This document shows, piece after piece, positions 9,878 through 28,224 of a stretch of 64,000 nt of DNA (positions are counted from its first letter, which is position 1; the number at the start of each line of letters is the position of its first letter). The stretch covers positions 13,888,001 through 13,952,000 of the forward strand of contig CM106585.1 of assembly GCA_048013815.1 (NCBI GenBank). The letters run 5' to 3'. The notes under the pieces were generated by a model that worked only from the letters and a program-made list of their open reading frames with translations, did not search any database and was not told where the DNA came from. The translations under genes and the position numbers were made by a program. The DNA comes from Setoptus koraiensis. Lineage: Eukaryota > Arthropoda.

Positions 9878-12553
9878 CTTTTTTAACTGATGTCCACATA
9901 GCGACCACGTGTGTCAACTTAAGGTCATAGTATCTCGAGAAAACTGTTTACTCACTGTGCAAGATAGGACTCGGTAAGTCTTGCCGTTTGAGTGAGAAGA
10001 ATTGCCCTTGCCCATCGCTGCGCGAACGGTGATTTCGTTGATTGGTGTTTACTACATTAACATCTTTTTGAATCCGTCAATCTCTACCAACAATGTATAT
10101 TCGCATGTTTAAACGGCATTGATAATCACCGATAACTTCGTGTTCAGTTTTCTTGAGGCCAACGAAGAATTGTTACTACCATTTGAGGTTAGTATTCTTA
10201 TTCAGTTGAGCGGCCGATTGCTTTTGTGGAATTAGAAAGAGCACGAGAGTTCAAAATCCAAGTGAGAATTTGAATAAATCATTCCCAAGAGTGGAAAATT
10301 TTCCAAGAGTTACATTTCCGGTAAATCTTTGTTCAGCTATTTCGTCAACTAACGGACCGTCAGCACGAGTAAAACTTCATTGAAAGTTGACGGATCGATC
10401 GAGCGATAACTGAACTCGGTAAATTTGTCAGATTCTCAAGCTTTCGTCACTTGTACTTTTCGACTTACATAGCCACATGAATGGTTTATACCCATCTGAG
10501 AGTCAGCGTAGATCACAGGTGTGCCGACTAAATACATAAATATCTATTCTTTTGTGGATACATTTTGAAAAAAATATTCATAATAACGCAACCTTGAATG
10601 TGTATAGCAACAAGAATAGACAAACACAGCTATCAGAATCTAAGCGTGTCCTCCATAGAAGTTTTTCAATTATATCCGCTAGGTCAAATCGACATGAGCA
10701 AGCGTGCCCAACGAAATTCACACTAGATTGCACACTATCATGATGTAATGCCCACGATACAGAAAAATAAGCTAAGCGATAGAGGTGATAAAAGCGATAG
10801 TGGATCGATTCGGTCGAGAGTTCATAGTTTCGTCACTGCCTCATTGCCATGACAATCGTAACTAGGTCTCATGGTGCAAGCACTGATGAACAGTTTTCGT
10901 TAAATTAAATTGGGTGGATATTAACTCATTGGATTGTGTTGTGTAGCCATAATGGCGATAAACAAGATCCATGATTCTACAGAATAAACACTGCTACTCA
11001 ATCGACCCTCCACCATTTGAGGCTACCCTGGAACAAAAAATTTCAGAAGGAAGAGGTTCAGTTCCATTCTGGAAGGCTACAGCAACGATTGTATTACTGT
11101 GGAATTGACAAATGGGCACGCTGGGGCAAAGACTTTCATCAAACTGTGTCGCACCGATCGTTTTGTCCGTCTTTAGCGTGCCTGTCAAGATAGAAGAGTT
11201 CCTGGACTGGCTCCACAGAGTCTGGATATGTGTTGATGGTGGCCATTTCGTTGGTGTTGCAATGGATTGCTTGCTGTCAAGTTCACAGTAACGTGATACG
11301 ACACTAACATGGAAAATTGTGTAATACGCTTGACACTGGTGTTATTTCCATCGTTCATCGGCAATAAATTGATATTTATTTACAAGCTCAGTGAGTTTAT
11401 AAAGCGCGTGAATGTGATAAGAGCCATGATGATGTTGACGGTACTCCAATTGTTATAAAAAAACAGTAATTGTTATTGTTGTCGTTGGCCTTGTTTTGTT
11501 CCGATTGAACCAAACAAAATGCAGTTCAACCGGAGCCAGACCATTTGTCAGATTGAAGGTGTATTAGAGAAGAAATGATAATAAACAATAGGGCAGACCA
11601 ACAACATCGTGATGCTCTCTCTCTCTCTCTCTCTCTCTCTGTTTGTCGAGAAACTGTATCAACGACGCACATACAGACAGACGAGCGCACAGAGTGAGTC
11701 ACACATTGTGACAGACAGACAAATCTGACGTTTGTTAGTCACGCAAAATCCTAGTTTTATTTTATTTTTATTTTATATTTTGCACTGCAAAACTGCTGCT
11801 GCGCAAAACACAGTTATGTGCAACAGTGCTCTCAGTCCTGCAGATAAGTGCATGTGAGAGACTGTGTTACATGCAAACTATCTGCAGATAGTGGGCGCTG
11901 ATTGTGTGCACTGTGCCGCATTGGTACTGCACACTGACAATACGCCTACTTATAGTATATGCGTCGTCGCGTCTCCATGTCTGTCGATGAAATGCAACAG
12001 ATACAACAAGCAGATAATTTTCTACCACAATATCTAGTGTAATAGCAATAATCAACTGACTTGTTGGATAAGGTACTGATGATCAAATTCAATCAATATG
12101 TTCGCCATTTAGACCCAATACAGCCGCTTGGACCATTTTCATTCTGTAAATCGATCCCGTATCGATAATATTCATCATCGGCGTTAATTCTATTATTCGT
12201 TTCTGGAGATATTATCATCATTGTCATCATCGATTTTATTATATCCAACGTAGCCTTTTATTAAACCTTTAATCTCCAATTATAACCAACAAGTAGTTGT
12301 TATTTTGTTTGTGACACATTGGTTACATCTAAATGAGTCAGAAATGTGTCTCGTGAGCGTTAGCTCGGATATTCCAATCAATGTATTATTTTATTGATGT
12401 TTATGATTATCATAATCATTCTAAGCAACCACAACATTTTAAACTGAATCGTTCGCAGCAGTCCAATAATTTTACTTCAGCAAATCCACCCAACGGTCCG
12501 GATCAGTCACAGGACACATTAATTAAATTATTAGTTAGCCTCCCTCTCTCAAC
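9878..12553. other. AT-rich intergenic region upstream of dynamin
   Basis: I find no coding region. It holds a CT dinucleotide run (about 11614-11641) and otherwise unique AT-rich sequence. The last few hundred bases should contain the dynamin promoter and 5' leader, but no motif is clear enough to mark. Confidence 0.5.
11614..11641 (+). repeat. CT dinucleotide repeat
   Basis: An uninterrupted CT run of about 28 bases. GAGA-type tracts of this kind can bind GAGA factor in insects, but here it may simply be a microsatellite. Confidence 0.8.
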
Positions 12554-15397
12554 ATGTCGAACCAATGGAATAATGACGGCATGGAGGGCCTCATTGCAGT
12601 GGTCAATAGGCTGCACGAGGCCTTTAATAGCATAGGAACCAATTTAGCTTTAGATTTGCCACAAATAGCCGTCATAGGCGGACAATCGGCCGGTAAATCT
12701 TCCGTATTAGAGAATTTCGTTGGTAAGGACTTTTTGCCCAGAGGTTCGGGCATAGTTACAAGACGACCGCTTATATTGCAATTAATCTATTCCCCAGATG
12801 TGGAATATGCAGAATTTGCGCATTGCAGAAGCAAAAAATTCACCGATTTCGATATGGTCTGCAAAGAAATTCAAGACGAAACAGATAGAACCACTGGCAA
12901 TAACAAGGGTATCTCGCCTATACCCATTAGTTTGAGGATTCACTCGCCTCACGTTCTCAATTTGACCCTCATAGATTTGCCCGGACTAACCAAAGTGCCC
13001 GTTGGCGATCAACCGCCCGATATTGAAAATCAAATACGTGAAATGATATTAACATTTATTAAACGTGATAATTGCTTGATTTTGGCTGTCACACCAGCCA
13101 ACCAAGATCTGGCCACTAGTGATGCGCTTAAATTGTCCAAAGAGGTCGATCCTGATGGCATAAGAACCATCGGTGTTATGACTAAGCTAGATCTTATGGA
13201 CGCAGGCACGGATGCGCGCGATATTCTCGAAAATAAACTATTCCCACTGAGACGTGGCTACATTGGTGTTATAAACAGATCTCAAAAAGATATTGATGGC
13301 AAAAAAGACATAAAGGCTTCACTTGAGAACGAACGTAAATACTTCATGAACCATCCCTCCTACAATCACATGGCCGATCGTTGTGGAACACCATACTTAC
13401 AACGTGTACTCAATCAACAACTCACTAATCATATTAGAGACAATTTACCAAGCTTGAGAGACAAGCTTCAAAAACAATTGCTTAGTTTAGAGAAAGAAGT
13501 AGAGGAATTTAAACACTTTCAAGCCGATGATCCTTCACGAAAGACAAAAGCGATGCTCCAAATGATACAGCAATTGCAAAATGAATTTGAGCGTTCCATC
13601 GAGGGCTCTGGTAACTCTACTATCAACACAGCTGAGTTATCTGGTGGTGCACGAATCAACAGGCTTTTCCATGAGAGATTTCCCTTTGAGATAGCCAAAA
13701 TGGAGTGTGACGAGAAGGAGCTTAGGCGTAACATCGCTTTTGCTATACGCAATATACACGGTGTAAGGGTAGGCCTTTTCACGCCTGATATGGCCTTCGA
13801 AGCTATTGTTAAAGGACAGATATCACGGTTGCGAGAGCCGTCATTGAAGTGTGTCGATCTTGTAATATTGGAGTTGAGTAATGTACTCAAAAGATGCGCT
13901 GAGCGTATGAATCGTTACCCAAGACTTCGAGATGAAATTGAGAGAATTATCAATAATCACATAAGAGATAGAGAGAACTTGCTTAAAGATCAGCTATCTT
14001 TATTAGTTGAAGTTCAACTAGCTTATATGAACACAAATCACGAGGATTTCATCGGATTCACAAACGCACAACATAATGCGGACAAGCAACCACAAACTGG
14101 ACAAAGGAAGGTGGGCAACCAAGTCATCAGAAAGGGTTGGATGTGTATACATAACTTAGGATACTTGCGTGGCGCAAATAAAGGTTATTGGTTCGTTCTG
14201 ACTGCCGAATCATTGTGCTGGTATAAAGACGAGGAAGAAAAAGATAAAAAGTACATGCTCCCTTTAGATAACTTGAAAATAAGGGACATCGAGTCTGGCT
14301 TTATGTCGAGACGATCAACTTTTTGTTTGTTTAGCACCGAAAATCGCAACGTTTATCGAGATCTCAGAACATTAGACTTGTCATGCGAGTCTATAGAAGA
14401 TGTAGACTCCTGGAAAGCATCATTTTATCGAGCTGGTGTGTACTTGGAGCGAGCGGCAACAAACGAAAATGGATCAACTGGTGAGGCAGGCCTTGATGAG
14501 GCCACCAGCACTGTAAACACATCATTGGATCCACTGTTAGAAAGACAAGTAGAGACTATTCGAAACTTGGTTGACTCTTATATGAAAATTGTCACCAAGA
14601 CGTTTAGAGATTTGGTACCCAAATTTATCATGCACATGATGATAAATTCAACGAAAGAATACATGTTTACGGAACTTTTAGCTAGTTTATATGCACAAGG
14701 CGATCAGGCCTCTCTCATGGAGGAATCACCCGAGGAGGAGAGGCGACGCAAGGAACTACTTGCAACCTATCACGCCTGTAAAGAGGCTTTGAGAATAATA
14801 AGCGAAGTAAATATGAAAACTATATCTGTTCCAGCTCCCCCTCCTGTTAAAAATGATTGGATACCGACACCGTCGCCTGCACCAACATCGTCGCCATCAC
14901 CGGCAGCATCATTATCAACTATAAAAAGTAGTTCATCGTCGTCATCCAACAGTAACTTCTCAAGTACCAACAGTACAATTTCAGTTGCAGCACCATTGAA
15001 TCTGTTTAGTCAAAACAACATTAGCAACAATAACAACAGCAATCAATATAATAATCACAATCATCAGAATATCCAATCAAATAATACTGCTAACAGTAAT
15101 AGTACTCATCACCACCAGCCCATCCATCAAGCAAGAATACTAGAACCTAGCATACTTCAGCCTCAACCTCCTCCGCCCCCGCCCCAGAATCAGATATTGC
15201 AACCAACGATATTGCAGCCCACAAGAGAACAGCCTCCGGTTCCCCCGCATCAAGGGCGCTTGCCACCGCCTCTACCCGGCAGGCCGGCCCCATCTATTCC
15301 AAACAGGAGCGCACCAGAGAGACCAAAAGCCACCAATTTGCCCTCAATTCCGCCACGAGTTCAGTCGGGCATAGTTAATCATCAATACAATCGTTAA
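12554..15397 (+). CDS. shi: Dynamin (shibire-like) GTPase
   Basis: Large GTPase that assembles on the necks of clathrin-coated pits and cuts vesicles from the plasma membrane; it drives synaptic vesicle recycling. The single frame gives 947 residues. The GTPase domain has the P-loop GGQSAGKSS (42-50), the switch I Thr with RRPLILQL (69-77), DLPG (141-144) and TKLD (210-213). The middle/stalk region follows, then a PH domain (about 518-630), the GTPase effector domain (about 657-752) and a Pro-rich tail (about 760-947) with several PxxP stretches for SH3 partners. Ser- and Asn-rich runs split the tail. Length is near that of classical dynamins. The start fits the family N-terminus just before the GTPase domain. 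The whole gene is one exon, unlike the multi-exon genes of vertebrates and Drosophila. Confidence 0.97.
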   Translation: MSNQWNNDGMEGLIAVVNRLHEAFNSIGTNLALDLPQIAVIGGQSAGKSSVLENFVGKDFLPRGSGIVTRRPLILQLIYSPDVEYAEFAHCRSKKFTDFDMVCKEIQDETDRTTGNNKGISPIPISLRIHSPHVLNLTLIDLPGLTKVPVGDQPPDIENQIREMILTFIKRDNCLILAVTPANQDLATSDALKLSKEVDPDGIRTIGVMTKLDLMDAGTDARDILENKLFPLRRGYIGVINRSQKDIDGKKDIKASLENERKYFMNHPSYNHMADRCGTPYLQRVLNQQLTNHIRDNLPSLRDKLQKQLLSLEKEVEEFKHFQADDPSRKTKAMLQMIQQLQNEFERSIEGSGNSTINTAELSGGARINRLFHERFPFEIAKMECDEKELRRNIAFAIRNIHGVRVGLFTPDMAFEAIVKGQISRLREPSLKCVDLVILELSNVLKRCAERMNRYPRLRDEIERIINNHIRDRENLLKDQLSLLVEVQLAYMNTNHEDFIGFTNAQHNADKQPQTGQRKVGNQVIRKGWMCIHNLGYLRGANKGYWFVLTAESLCWYKDEEEKDKKYMLPLDNLKIRDIESGFMSRRSTFCLFSTENRNVYRDLRTLDLSCESIEDVDSWKASFYRAGVYLERAATNENGSTGEAGLDEATSTVNTSLDPLLERQVETIRNLVDSYMKIVTKTFRDLVPKFIMHMMINSTKEYMFTELLASLYAQGDQASLMEESPEEERRRKELLATYHACKEALRIISEVNMKTISVPAPPPVKNDWIPTPSPAPTSSPSPAASLSTIKSSSSSSSNSNFSSTNSTISVAAPLNLFSQNNISNNNNSNQYNNHNHQNIQSNNTANSNSTHHHQPIHQARILEPSILQPQPPPPPPQNQILQPTILQPTREQPPVPPHQGRLPPPLPGRPAPSIPNRSAPERPKATNLPSIPPRVQSGIVNHQYNR

Positions 15398-16513
15398 ACA
15401 CCCATTTCAATCAATTAGTTATGACGGGCAAAGTTTTACATGTTTAGACTGTATAAATAGCAACAACTGTGTCTACATATGAACACTGGACTCGTTTAGT
15501 GTACATCTTATGTCAATGTCTCTTTGAACACCTTCATGATATTCATCATCCACACAAACACCACGGAATGGCTTTTAATTAGAGAACATATGCACTTTAT
15601 GCTGGCATGCCGCTAATTGATAATATGAGCTCTCAATGGAGCAATAAGTCACTTATATCACTGATCAAATTGAGGTCCCAACACACATATAGATTTGAAA
15701 CAAGTTAGTGCAGCAGGCTGCACTAGGATGGCTTCTTGGAACTTTCGCTCACTTCAAATCAATACATGTGCAGCTTGTAATCACCATGATGCTGCAAATG
15801 TAAATCATGCAGTGAGCTCATATTACACACTGAGTCATTTCCGTATCCGACGTAATACAATCAACTGAAATTTTCAAGTCAACCCTCGGTCTATTTGTAC
15901 CATCAATCATCTAATACCGATCTCTACATACTGCTGCTGCAACGACAATCAAGAAACATATTGAATGATGGCCTGTCACATTGAAAACAAAACCAAGTCT
16001 AATCTCTAGACTGTGGCTATGTTTATGGAAAGTCACTAATGAGAAATCATTTCACTATTCTCAATCACACAACTAGCAACTCCAACTATTTAAATGTATG
16101 AAAATTTATTGAACCTAATAATCAAAGATTAGCACACATATTCGACACATGGAATATGAGAATATATGTATAAGATGAAGAATATGCAGAGAAACAAATA
16201 TTAATATATCTAATTTTAAACTATCCAATCAGAGCCATGTCCAAGATAGACATCGGCTGACTATTCTGAAAAGTAAGAAAGCATTGAGGTTGAGATCAAT
16301 TTGTGAGGCTATCGGAGATAACAAGCAATAGAGTATATCTATCAATCGAGTTCATTCTATTATTACGAACGTGAACAAAATCAACACAACAGCGTCCATG
16401 AAAGTATGTTGAATCACTTTGCTGCTTTTTGTAATCCTAGAATGATTTTTAATTCTTGTTTTTGTTCATCATAAGAATTAAAGGGGTATATTGATACTTT
16501 GTTACAATTAAAC
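15398..16513. other. Intergenic region between dynamin and earmuff 3' ends
   Basis: AT-rich, convergent gap holding the two 3' untranslated regions. I looked on the minus strand for a sixth earmuff zinc finger (C-x2-C...H-x3-4-H) and saw none. Confidence 0.5.
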
Positions 16514-20490
<3,977 letters not shown>

Positions 20491-20610
20491 ATGCCAGTGC
20501 GCCTATTAAAGGGGGCCCCCGTTTTGCGACAAAAGCTTCTTTTGATACTGCCACTCTGTTGTCGGACACCATCTGATGCAATCGTGCTATCATTAGCGCT
20601 TCGCGATGAT

Positions 20611-20677
20611 TGCCGTCCCTATGCCGTCCCTATGCCGTCCCTATGCCGTCCCTATGCCGTCTCTATGCCGTCTCTAG
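20611..20677 (+). repeat. 11-bp minisatellite, about 6 copies
   Basis: The unit TGCCGTCCCTA repeats head to tail, with the last copies changed to TGCCGTCTCTA. Confidence 0.85.
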
Positions 20678-23600
20678 GCTGGCTCTATATCCCTATATGG
20701 TGCATACCATATAAAGATATATATATATATATAACATATAAAGAGATATATATATACCATCACGAAGATATATGTGCCATCGCAAAGGTATAACAAAGGT
20801 TATGTACCACGGGCAGATATATATAGGGAGAGAGAGAGAGAAGCCAAAGGCAAACGAGAGACGACAAACAAACAGCAACATTGTCTGAGACAACGACACA
20901 CGACAAGTGGCTTGCTGTTGCGCAAGTTGCGTCATCACTCGCTCGCCAGCTTCATTGGCTTGACACTTGATGCTGCCGGCTCATGATGCTGCCGGCTCAT
21001 GATGCTGCCGGCTCATAATACGGCCGGCAGTGTCGCGACTTTGGTAAGACAGAAAATCAATCAAACGAGCACAGTGCAAACAATGCAAGGTTTGCTTGCA
21101 TCGCCAGTGGCGACTTGCGACACAAATTGTGGCCAGACAATTGTGACAACTCAATTACACCCACAATTGACCAACTTAACTAAACCAACGCTCGGCCTAT
21201 ATCGTGTCATGCCATTGTGTAACATAATCCGTCGTGACATAATACAATATAATAATACAACAAACTAATCTAGCGGCCGATGATTAATCGTTTGTATACT
21301 CACTGTCTGCTTGCTAATAACTCACTATTGCGGCTACTATTACACATGTGAGACACTGTCAGACATTATGAGACAGTATGTGACAGCATTAGACAGTATA
21401 GGCTGGTTGGAATTGATCCTTTCTGGTGCCACTGTCGCGATCGGTGCGACAAACAAATTGCCGGGCTCAATGTTGACTCGACACTCATTTAAGTCGGCCA
21501 ATTTCCGCCACTCGTCGGCCACAACTGACAAACTGACAACCGACGAAACTGACGAAACCAACGAAACAAACGATATCGACACACCGACGAAACTGACACA
21601 CCGATAGTGACTCTCGGCTCATAAACTGATAAACTGGCGCAGAGAAGTGGAAATTGTAAAATTGGCAACACTGACTGAGTTGGGCCGCCGGTTGTCGCCG
21701 CATCTTTGTTATTGCCAATCGGGCCGGTTCGTGTGACAGCGCCACCACCGATGTCGTCGGGTCGTGTCATCGATCGCGCCACAATCGGCCCAGTGAGCCG
21801 ACCATTGGCACCATTGGCAGCTCCGGCCCCCCTGGCCCCATCGACACAAATCCGGTGCGTCAGTGTGTCCAAGTGTTAACATGCTGGCAGCGCAACTATC
21901 GGCGTGTTGTAAGTGGATTAAATGTGCACTCGCCTATATGGAGTGACAATAATACCGCCCTGCTCTATACTGCCTATATTGCGCCCCCTTTATCCAGTTG
22001 CCACACATACGCGACACTAGACGGAAACCCTGTAAACAGGGCACACATAGACCGGAAATCGATCGACCAGTAATCGAATGAGGCAGCTCGACAAGCTTGT
22101 TTGTGGCGCCTCGTCTCCAGTCAATAAATAAGATAAAATGAGATAAATAAATTTGTTGCCGACACCGCAAACCACTATCACATTGGCAATATGCGCCCGC
22201 CGATATCAGCCAATATCAGTCAGCCGATATCAGCCAATATCAGTCAGCTGATATCTGTCATTATCAGTCAGCTGATATCTGTCAATATCTGCCGGCTTGT
22301 GTCTGGCAACGTCTGGCGATATCTGTCAATATCGGGCAGATTTGGGCGAGAGTCTGGCAGAGTCTGGCAGAGTCGACTGTGAGTCTTGCAAGCGAGATTA
22401 GTTTTGAGGGGATTAGTTTTGGCACTTGGGCGCTCAGTTCAAACGGTCAAGCCGACTAGTTGATAATATAGCCAGCAATTGGCAGGAATGGAGCGAAAGC
22501 AAAATGAATTGTCGTCTCTGATTGATTGTCGGCAACGGGTTGGTGCCGGCCAGACAGTTTGTCGCTATTTTAAACCGACGCTAATTCACACAGATGCCAG
22601 CCAGTCTGACGCTAGGGGTTTTGTGGCGACGTTTTGTGGCGCGTTGTCGCTCGATTAGACAATGCGAATCGCGTGTTTGGATCAAATGTGACCGAACGAA
22701 AGGTGTCAAAAGAATCACGCCATTATCGCCACTGGGCCAATTTGGGCGCACAATTGCTCGGCGCGGGCATTCTTGCAACGCCGACACCTCGAGCCGCGAC
22801 GGCAACAACAGCGACAACAACAGCGACAACAACAGCGACAACAACAGCGACAACAGCGACAACAACAGCGACAACGGCAACAACAACAATGAACAACAAT
22901 GCACAAATGCAGCCGATGCAGCACATGACGGTCACCGTAAACACAATCGATGGTTGGCGTATTGAATAAAATGCCGTACGCGCACCACAAAAGCAAACAA
23001 CAACAACAACAACAACAACAATTGTCAAACTATGCCACGAATGTGCGTTGGCGTGAAATATGAAACCCGCAAACGCTAATTGCCTGTCACAGATAACCAG
23101 TGACTGGAGACACCTACAAATTTGCTAAACACGCCAAATGTGTCACAAATGTGACAAATATCCAAGTGTTTGCACACACTCTATTCAACGGTTTGTTGGC
23201 CAGTCTATTCAACGACATTCAATGATACGATTCAACAATGTTCAGTAATGTTCAGTGGGCGACTCTATTGAATATTATTGATACACCGGCGTGATTTGTC
23301 AATGATTGTCAATGGTCAGCGCGGCCAGTAGCGCCCACAATTGAAATCACTGTTCAGTTTCTCTATTGGGTGCCGCCTACAGTTGTGTAGGCCTACCTTT
23401 GTGTTGTCGTGCTCGATGTTGCAATTTTGTCAAACGAAAGCGAACCGGTCAGCACCCTAGCGCCCGTGCACGGCACTGCAAAATTCACAACAACAACAAC
23501 AACAACAACAATGGTGACAGCACAATCTGCGGCCAATTAAGCTGGCGTCATTAGAGCGTCACCTATAACTTGTAGCCTACAACTAGTAGGCTACAACTCG

Positions 23601-24776
23601 TGGGCGCATTTGTAGCTCGGCGCCTGCCACTGCCACTCGCCACTCGCCGGGCGCTCCTCGGGCGCCCCACTGTCTGTCCGAGGAACGAGACGATGAAATG
23701 AGGTCTGCGCCATGAATCGCGTGCCATTATCGAGCCACTTTGGCCAGTTAGGCGGCCAGTTATGCAGAGTGCTATGCACAGATGAATGTGCCCCAGTTAG
23801 AGTTGTCTGGCCTCGCCAAGCGCCAATCAAGACACAACACAGTCACAATTGTGACGCAACCCCAACAACAGTGTCGTGCACATATGCGACCTTTGGGCTA
23901 TTCATTTGTTTGTTGGCTGCTGGCATGCGGCCGCGTTGTGGGGGCGCTCATTATTGTTGCATCATCATTGTTGAATGTTACTGTAGCAACACTACACTGA
24001 ATTTTCAATTGAGGCGTAGGGGGCGCACCTCACACACACTTGCGCTGGCTCGCTGTCTAAATTTCGCTCTAAATATAGCATATCTGCAGCAAGGTCACTG
24101 CACGCGTACATAACAGTGGATGCGCAATAGCAGTGAGTCGCTTTGGGGCGCCTCGAGGGTCTCGAGTCGGGCCCATAGGAGACAGTGATATAAATAGGAT
24201 TATAGGTTGAGTGCGCAACAAGGTAACATGATTGCAAACACATAATTGCATCACCGTGTGTGCATAATGCACGCGATATAATGCAAAAATGAACTGTCAG
24301 TCATTTTTGCGCTGTCATTGTCGATTCTCGATTGTCAAGTTTCAATGATTAGCCGACAGGCACAACAATGACAACACAAGCGCGATGGGGCCACAATGGC
24401 TAATCGTTGAGTACGCCGCGTACGTTGAGTGGCGCGGGTCGAGTTAGTCGCATTAGTGGTGCCATAGATCGTGCATATCGCACAAGCTGGCTGAGGACTG
24501 TGTAAACACTGGCCGGTAAATGCCGGTGCTTTATTGGCTGCTATTGGCCGACTACCAGCGCCCGACTACCAGTGGCTGGTGCGCCAATGAAGCGCGCCAC
24601 AAATGCGCACCCAAATGCCTCGAATTAGTCGCTCTTGACAATGACGGCGGCACAAACAATATTTTCTCTTTTTGGCGTCCCTTGTTATCTCATTGCATTC
24701 CTTTTCGTTCTGTTGCTCTGCCATTATGCCCTTTTCATGGCCCTTGTTTGCGTTCGCGCGCTGCTGTTCGCTTTGC

Positions 24777-24965
24777 CCGGCCGGCCTCGTCGGCCCGTTC
24801 GGCTTCGTCGGCCCGTTCGGCTTCGTTTGCCCGTTCGCTTTCGTCGGCCCGCTCGGGCCCGCGCGGCCACACCGAACCGACCCAGACGGCGGCCTCCGAA
24901 CGGCCGAACTATCGAATCTTCGAACGGCCGAACTATCGAATCTTCGAACGGCCGAACGTTCGAAT
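24777..24965 (+). repeat. Two adjacent tandem arrays (18-bp and 24-bp units)
   Basis: An 18-bp unit like CTTCGTCGGCCCGTTCGG (about 24787-24855) is followed by a 24-bp unit with core CGGCCGAACTATCGAA (about 24900-24965). Both units are multiples of three, so all plus-strand frames stay open across them and produce large spurious ORFs. Confidence 0.75.
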
Positions 24966-26239
24966 GCTCAAATATTCAAAGAGAGCGCGCGCTCGAACGG
25001 CACCGAGAAGCCCCACGCGGCGGGCGAACCCGTCAGAGCGAGCCCAGAAGAGGAATGTTCTCAGACCGCAAGCCAGACAACTATTTTGACAGTGGCCATG
25101 AACAACTGTCACCGACTGTCGCTCACTCGCGCCTTGTCGCCTCGTCATCTCGGCCCAATGTTACCGATTAGCGATACCTGGTGGCCGATGGAACCTAATT
25201 CAGTGTCGTTGTTACGCGACAACAAACCGACAACTGAAAACAAGTAACAGTGAGTCAATTTGCGCACCCATCGGTTTTTGGCGTCGCGGTTGTTGTTACT
25301 TACACCCGATTACAGTTGTTAATAACAAGATTTTGAGCAAACAAACGGTTGGCTCCTTTGAGCGGACCGTTTGTTGCGACGAGCGCGCATCATGAGCTGT
25401 CGTCGTGTGTCCACTATTAATAATAATCGGCTCTCTCTCTCTCTCTCATTGTATCATCACTTGCTTGCTCGCAACAGTGATTGATTCATCCAGCAATCAC
25501 TGCCCATTATGCTCGTGATGCAAACTCATGACGCGGCCCCATCTAATGCAAACTCTGGCGGCCAACATTGGCCGCCATTATCGGCTTTGACACACACGGC
25601 TAATCTCATTCTATCCGCTCTCTTCTGTTGGGGCGCCGCCACCCGGCAAATCCCTTCGGCAAACCCAAACACTATATACGCCGCCACTACACACATAATA
25701 CGTATATATAATATAGCCGCTGCTGTAATATAGTTGCAGACCATGTAGCCATGTTGCCATATAGCACCCAGTGCGCCGCGAGCGCATCATTAGTGTGCGT
25801 CTATTCAGTTAAAGTGGCAATGTCAGCCAGTGGCGAGCAACCGTGCCAAACAACAGTGCACCCAAGTTGCAATTCGCAGTCGGACTCGATTCACAAATCT
25901 GTTGTTCTGTTGTCGAGTTGTCATGTTGTTTTGTCATGTTCCCGTTCCCGTTCCCGTTTGTGTTGTCCCACAAACAAACTGTTTGCACCAGACAAGCAAT
26001 CCCAACTGGCCCGACACCGCTACCATTTTACAACCTCTCACAACGACAGCAACAGCAACAGCAAGCTGAAAACAACTGCCGGTTATAGGCCGTCCCAGCC
26101 CCCTCTTTACAATTTCGGATATTGCACACAACATTTAGACAAACACACGCAAACGCGCACACGCACACCGACATGAATGGAAAATTAAATTCTAGTCTCT
26201 TGAGGATGCGACCATTCGTAGTTGTTGTGGCTCACAAAC

Positions 26240-26345
26240 AAGCGTGTTGTTGTCGTTGTTGTTGTCGCTGTTGCTGTTGTTGTTGCTGTTGTTGTGGGTG
26301 CTGCTGTTGTTGTTGTTGCTGCTGTCGCTGGTGGCGGTGGTGGTG
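26240..26345 (+). repeat. GTT/GCT triplet tract
   Basis: Dense GTT and GCT triplets, ending in a GGTGG-rich stretch. The antisense reading is poly-Gln, but there is no flanking coding sequence. Confidence 0.75.
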
Positions 26346-28224
26346 TGTGTGGCTGTCGCATTGTATGGCGACTATAACAGTTGTAGTCATTATGCTAATC
26401 ACATGCGCCACTTCCATGTGTCATGTTTATAAACAAGCCCACATCCATCTATAATGAGTTGTCACCGAATGTTGGGCCCACAATACTAGGTGCTTGAGTC
26501 AATTAGAGTGTTTGTTTACCTGCCACTAGCAGTGCTTGCAACTCAGTGGCCGATGCGATTTCCACCCACTTCACTGGATCCCCATATTTGGGTGTCGCGA
26601 AATGTCAGTTTCTTTGTAGTTGTCGTCAAAGGCAACGCTGCTGTTGTTGTCGTTGTTGCTGTTAGCCTTGTTTGGTTTAGTTTTTCTATTCGGGCGCTGT
26701 TTGTGTGTCGACCTTGTAGCTGCTGCCAATTTATATTCATGATGGTCTTGTTCATGGTGACCTGATCTCACTAGTGTTGCCGCCGTGGCCTCATGGCACT
26801 GTGTTATAATTGTGTTTGCTCATGTTCATCGCCGTATCATGTACAAACGTTCGCTTGTAATCATTATTTGTTACGTTCTTCTCATTGTTGTTGGTGCTGC
26901 TCGGTTCATCCGAGCAGAACACATTATCTTTTATTTGACAACAAACACACAAACAAACATCTTTCACCCAAAGAGGATATAGGCTCTCCCACATGAACTC
27001 TAGAATCAAAGAGCCAAGACAAATGCGTCCGATCACTATACACAAAACAGCAACAACAATGGTACAATATGGTATCATAGCAAACTCTGCCTTACAAGAG
27101 AGGGCGAGGGACAGAGAGAGAAAGAAAGAGCCGTCGAGAGAGAAAAGAGGATCATTTCTGTTTCTCGAGGTGATGATTCTATTAGCCGCGACAATTCGAT
27201 TAAATAGACGACATCTTCATATGTCAGCATAGAGTGCAAGAAAAACTCTTGTTTGGTCGGCAAAAGATAATGCTCACATTGGAGCGCTATCTAACATATC
27301 TGCGATATCCAAAGCAGAGCAAACAGGAAATAATATGCTCGATAGAAACCTATATGGTGTGTAGAAGATATACCTTGACATGGCATTCGTAATCGCAAAT
27401 ATAATAAATAGGGTCTGGTAGTAAAGAAAGTGATATTATCCATTGGCTAGTATATATTTTGGTCTCTCCTAGTCTATACGGTCAGGGCGAACACAGTTGC
27501 TTTTAGATTTTGTGAAGTTTGTAGCGCTGCTCAATCTGGAACTACTTGTTGCATAATCAATCAGAGCCACCAAAAGATCCACTAACCCATACAGAGAAAA
27601 GTGAAATCGCAAATTCAATTTTCAATTAATGTGGTTGCGCTTATGTGATAGTAATGATTAACACGCCAGAGCAAGCATAATGGACAAGCTTAGTTGTAGA
27701 AGACTACAATTTATACAATATTTATCGCCATCATTGTGATATCGAGGACGTATTAGTTAACGTATCTGATTAGAATCAATTCATTATTGATCATTATTAT
27801 GTGTTTGTCTGATTATTACAATTGTACACTGTGTATGGTATAAACTGTCGATTTGGGATAATTTGTTTCACTTTAATAACGTACATATGAGTAGTAGGTG
27901 TCCCCAAAGTGGATATGTCTAACTTGAATTGTTTTATATATTGTGGGACTTTCAAAATAGAAGAGCAGATTACCTGTTATGTGTATATATATACTAATCA
28001 CCATTGCTCTAGATCCTACAATTCAACTCAAGTGAGCACACTCGAAATGTTACAAACTGATGACTTCCAACCGAAGACCATTCGAATTTCCTGCTAACCA
28101 AAATAATATAGATATTAATAGCAATAATAATAATAGTAATAATAATAATATCAATAATGATAATAATGTGATCATATATATTTATATGCTTGTTGTCTAG
28201 CAATTTGTTTAATACGTCACTGAC

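Larger units (their letters stand above)
20491..28224. other. Long region without a supported gene
   Basis: I saw no conserved domain on either strand. Contents include an 11-bp array (about 20611-20677), AT dinucleotide stretches (about 20718-20760), a 16-bp triplicate TGATGCTGCCGGCTCA (about 20970-21016), a GATATCAG-type array (about 22200-22290), a 12-bp AACAACAGCGAC array (about 22800-22885), CAA runs near 23000 and 23490, 18-bp and 24-bp repeats (24777-24965), a CT run (about 25431-25448) and a GTT run (about 26240-26320). From about 26.8 kb the DNA becomes AT-rich towards pumilio. It may hold enhancers for earmuff or pumilio; that is inference. Confidence 0.5.

Noticed and set aside
15660-15800. 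Search for a sixth earmuff finger near TGCAGCATCATGG on the minus strand
   Set aside because: The acceptor-like CAG leads to a stop within four codons and no C-x2-C pattern follows.
24520-25247. Three overlapping plus-strand frames of 178-191 codons
   Set aside because: All three frames are open because 18-bp and 24-bp repeats avoid stops; no frame has a recognisable domain or preferred codon use.
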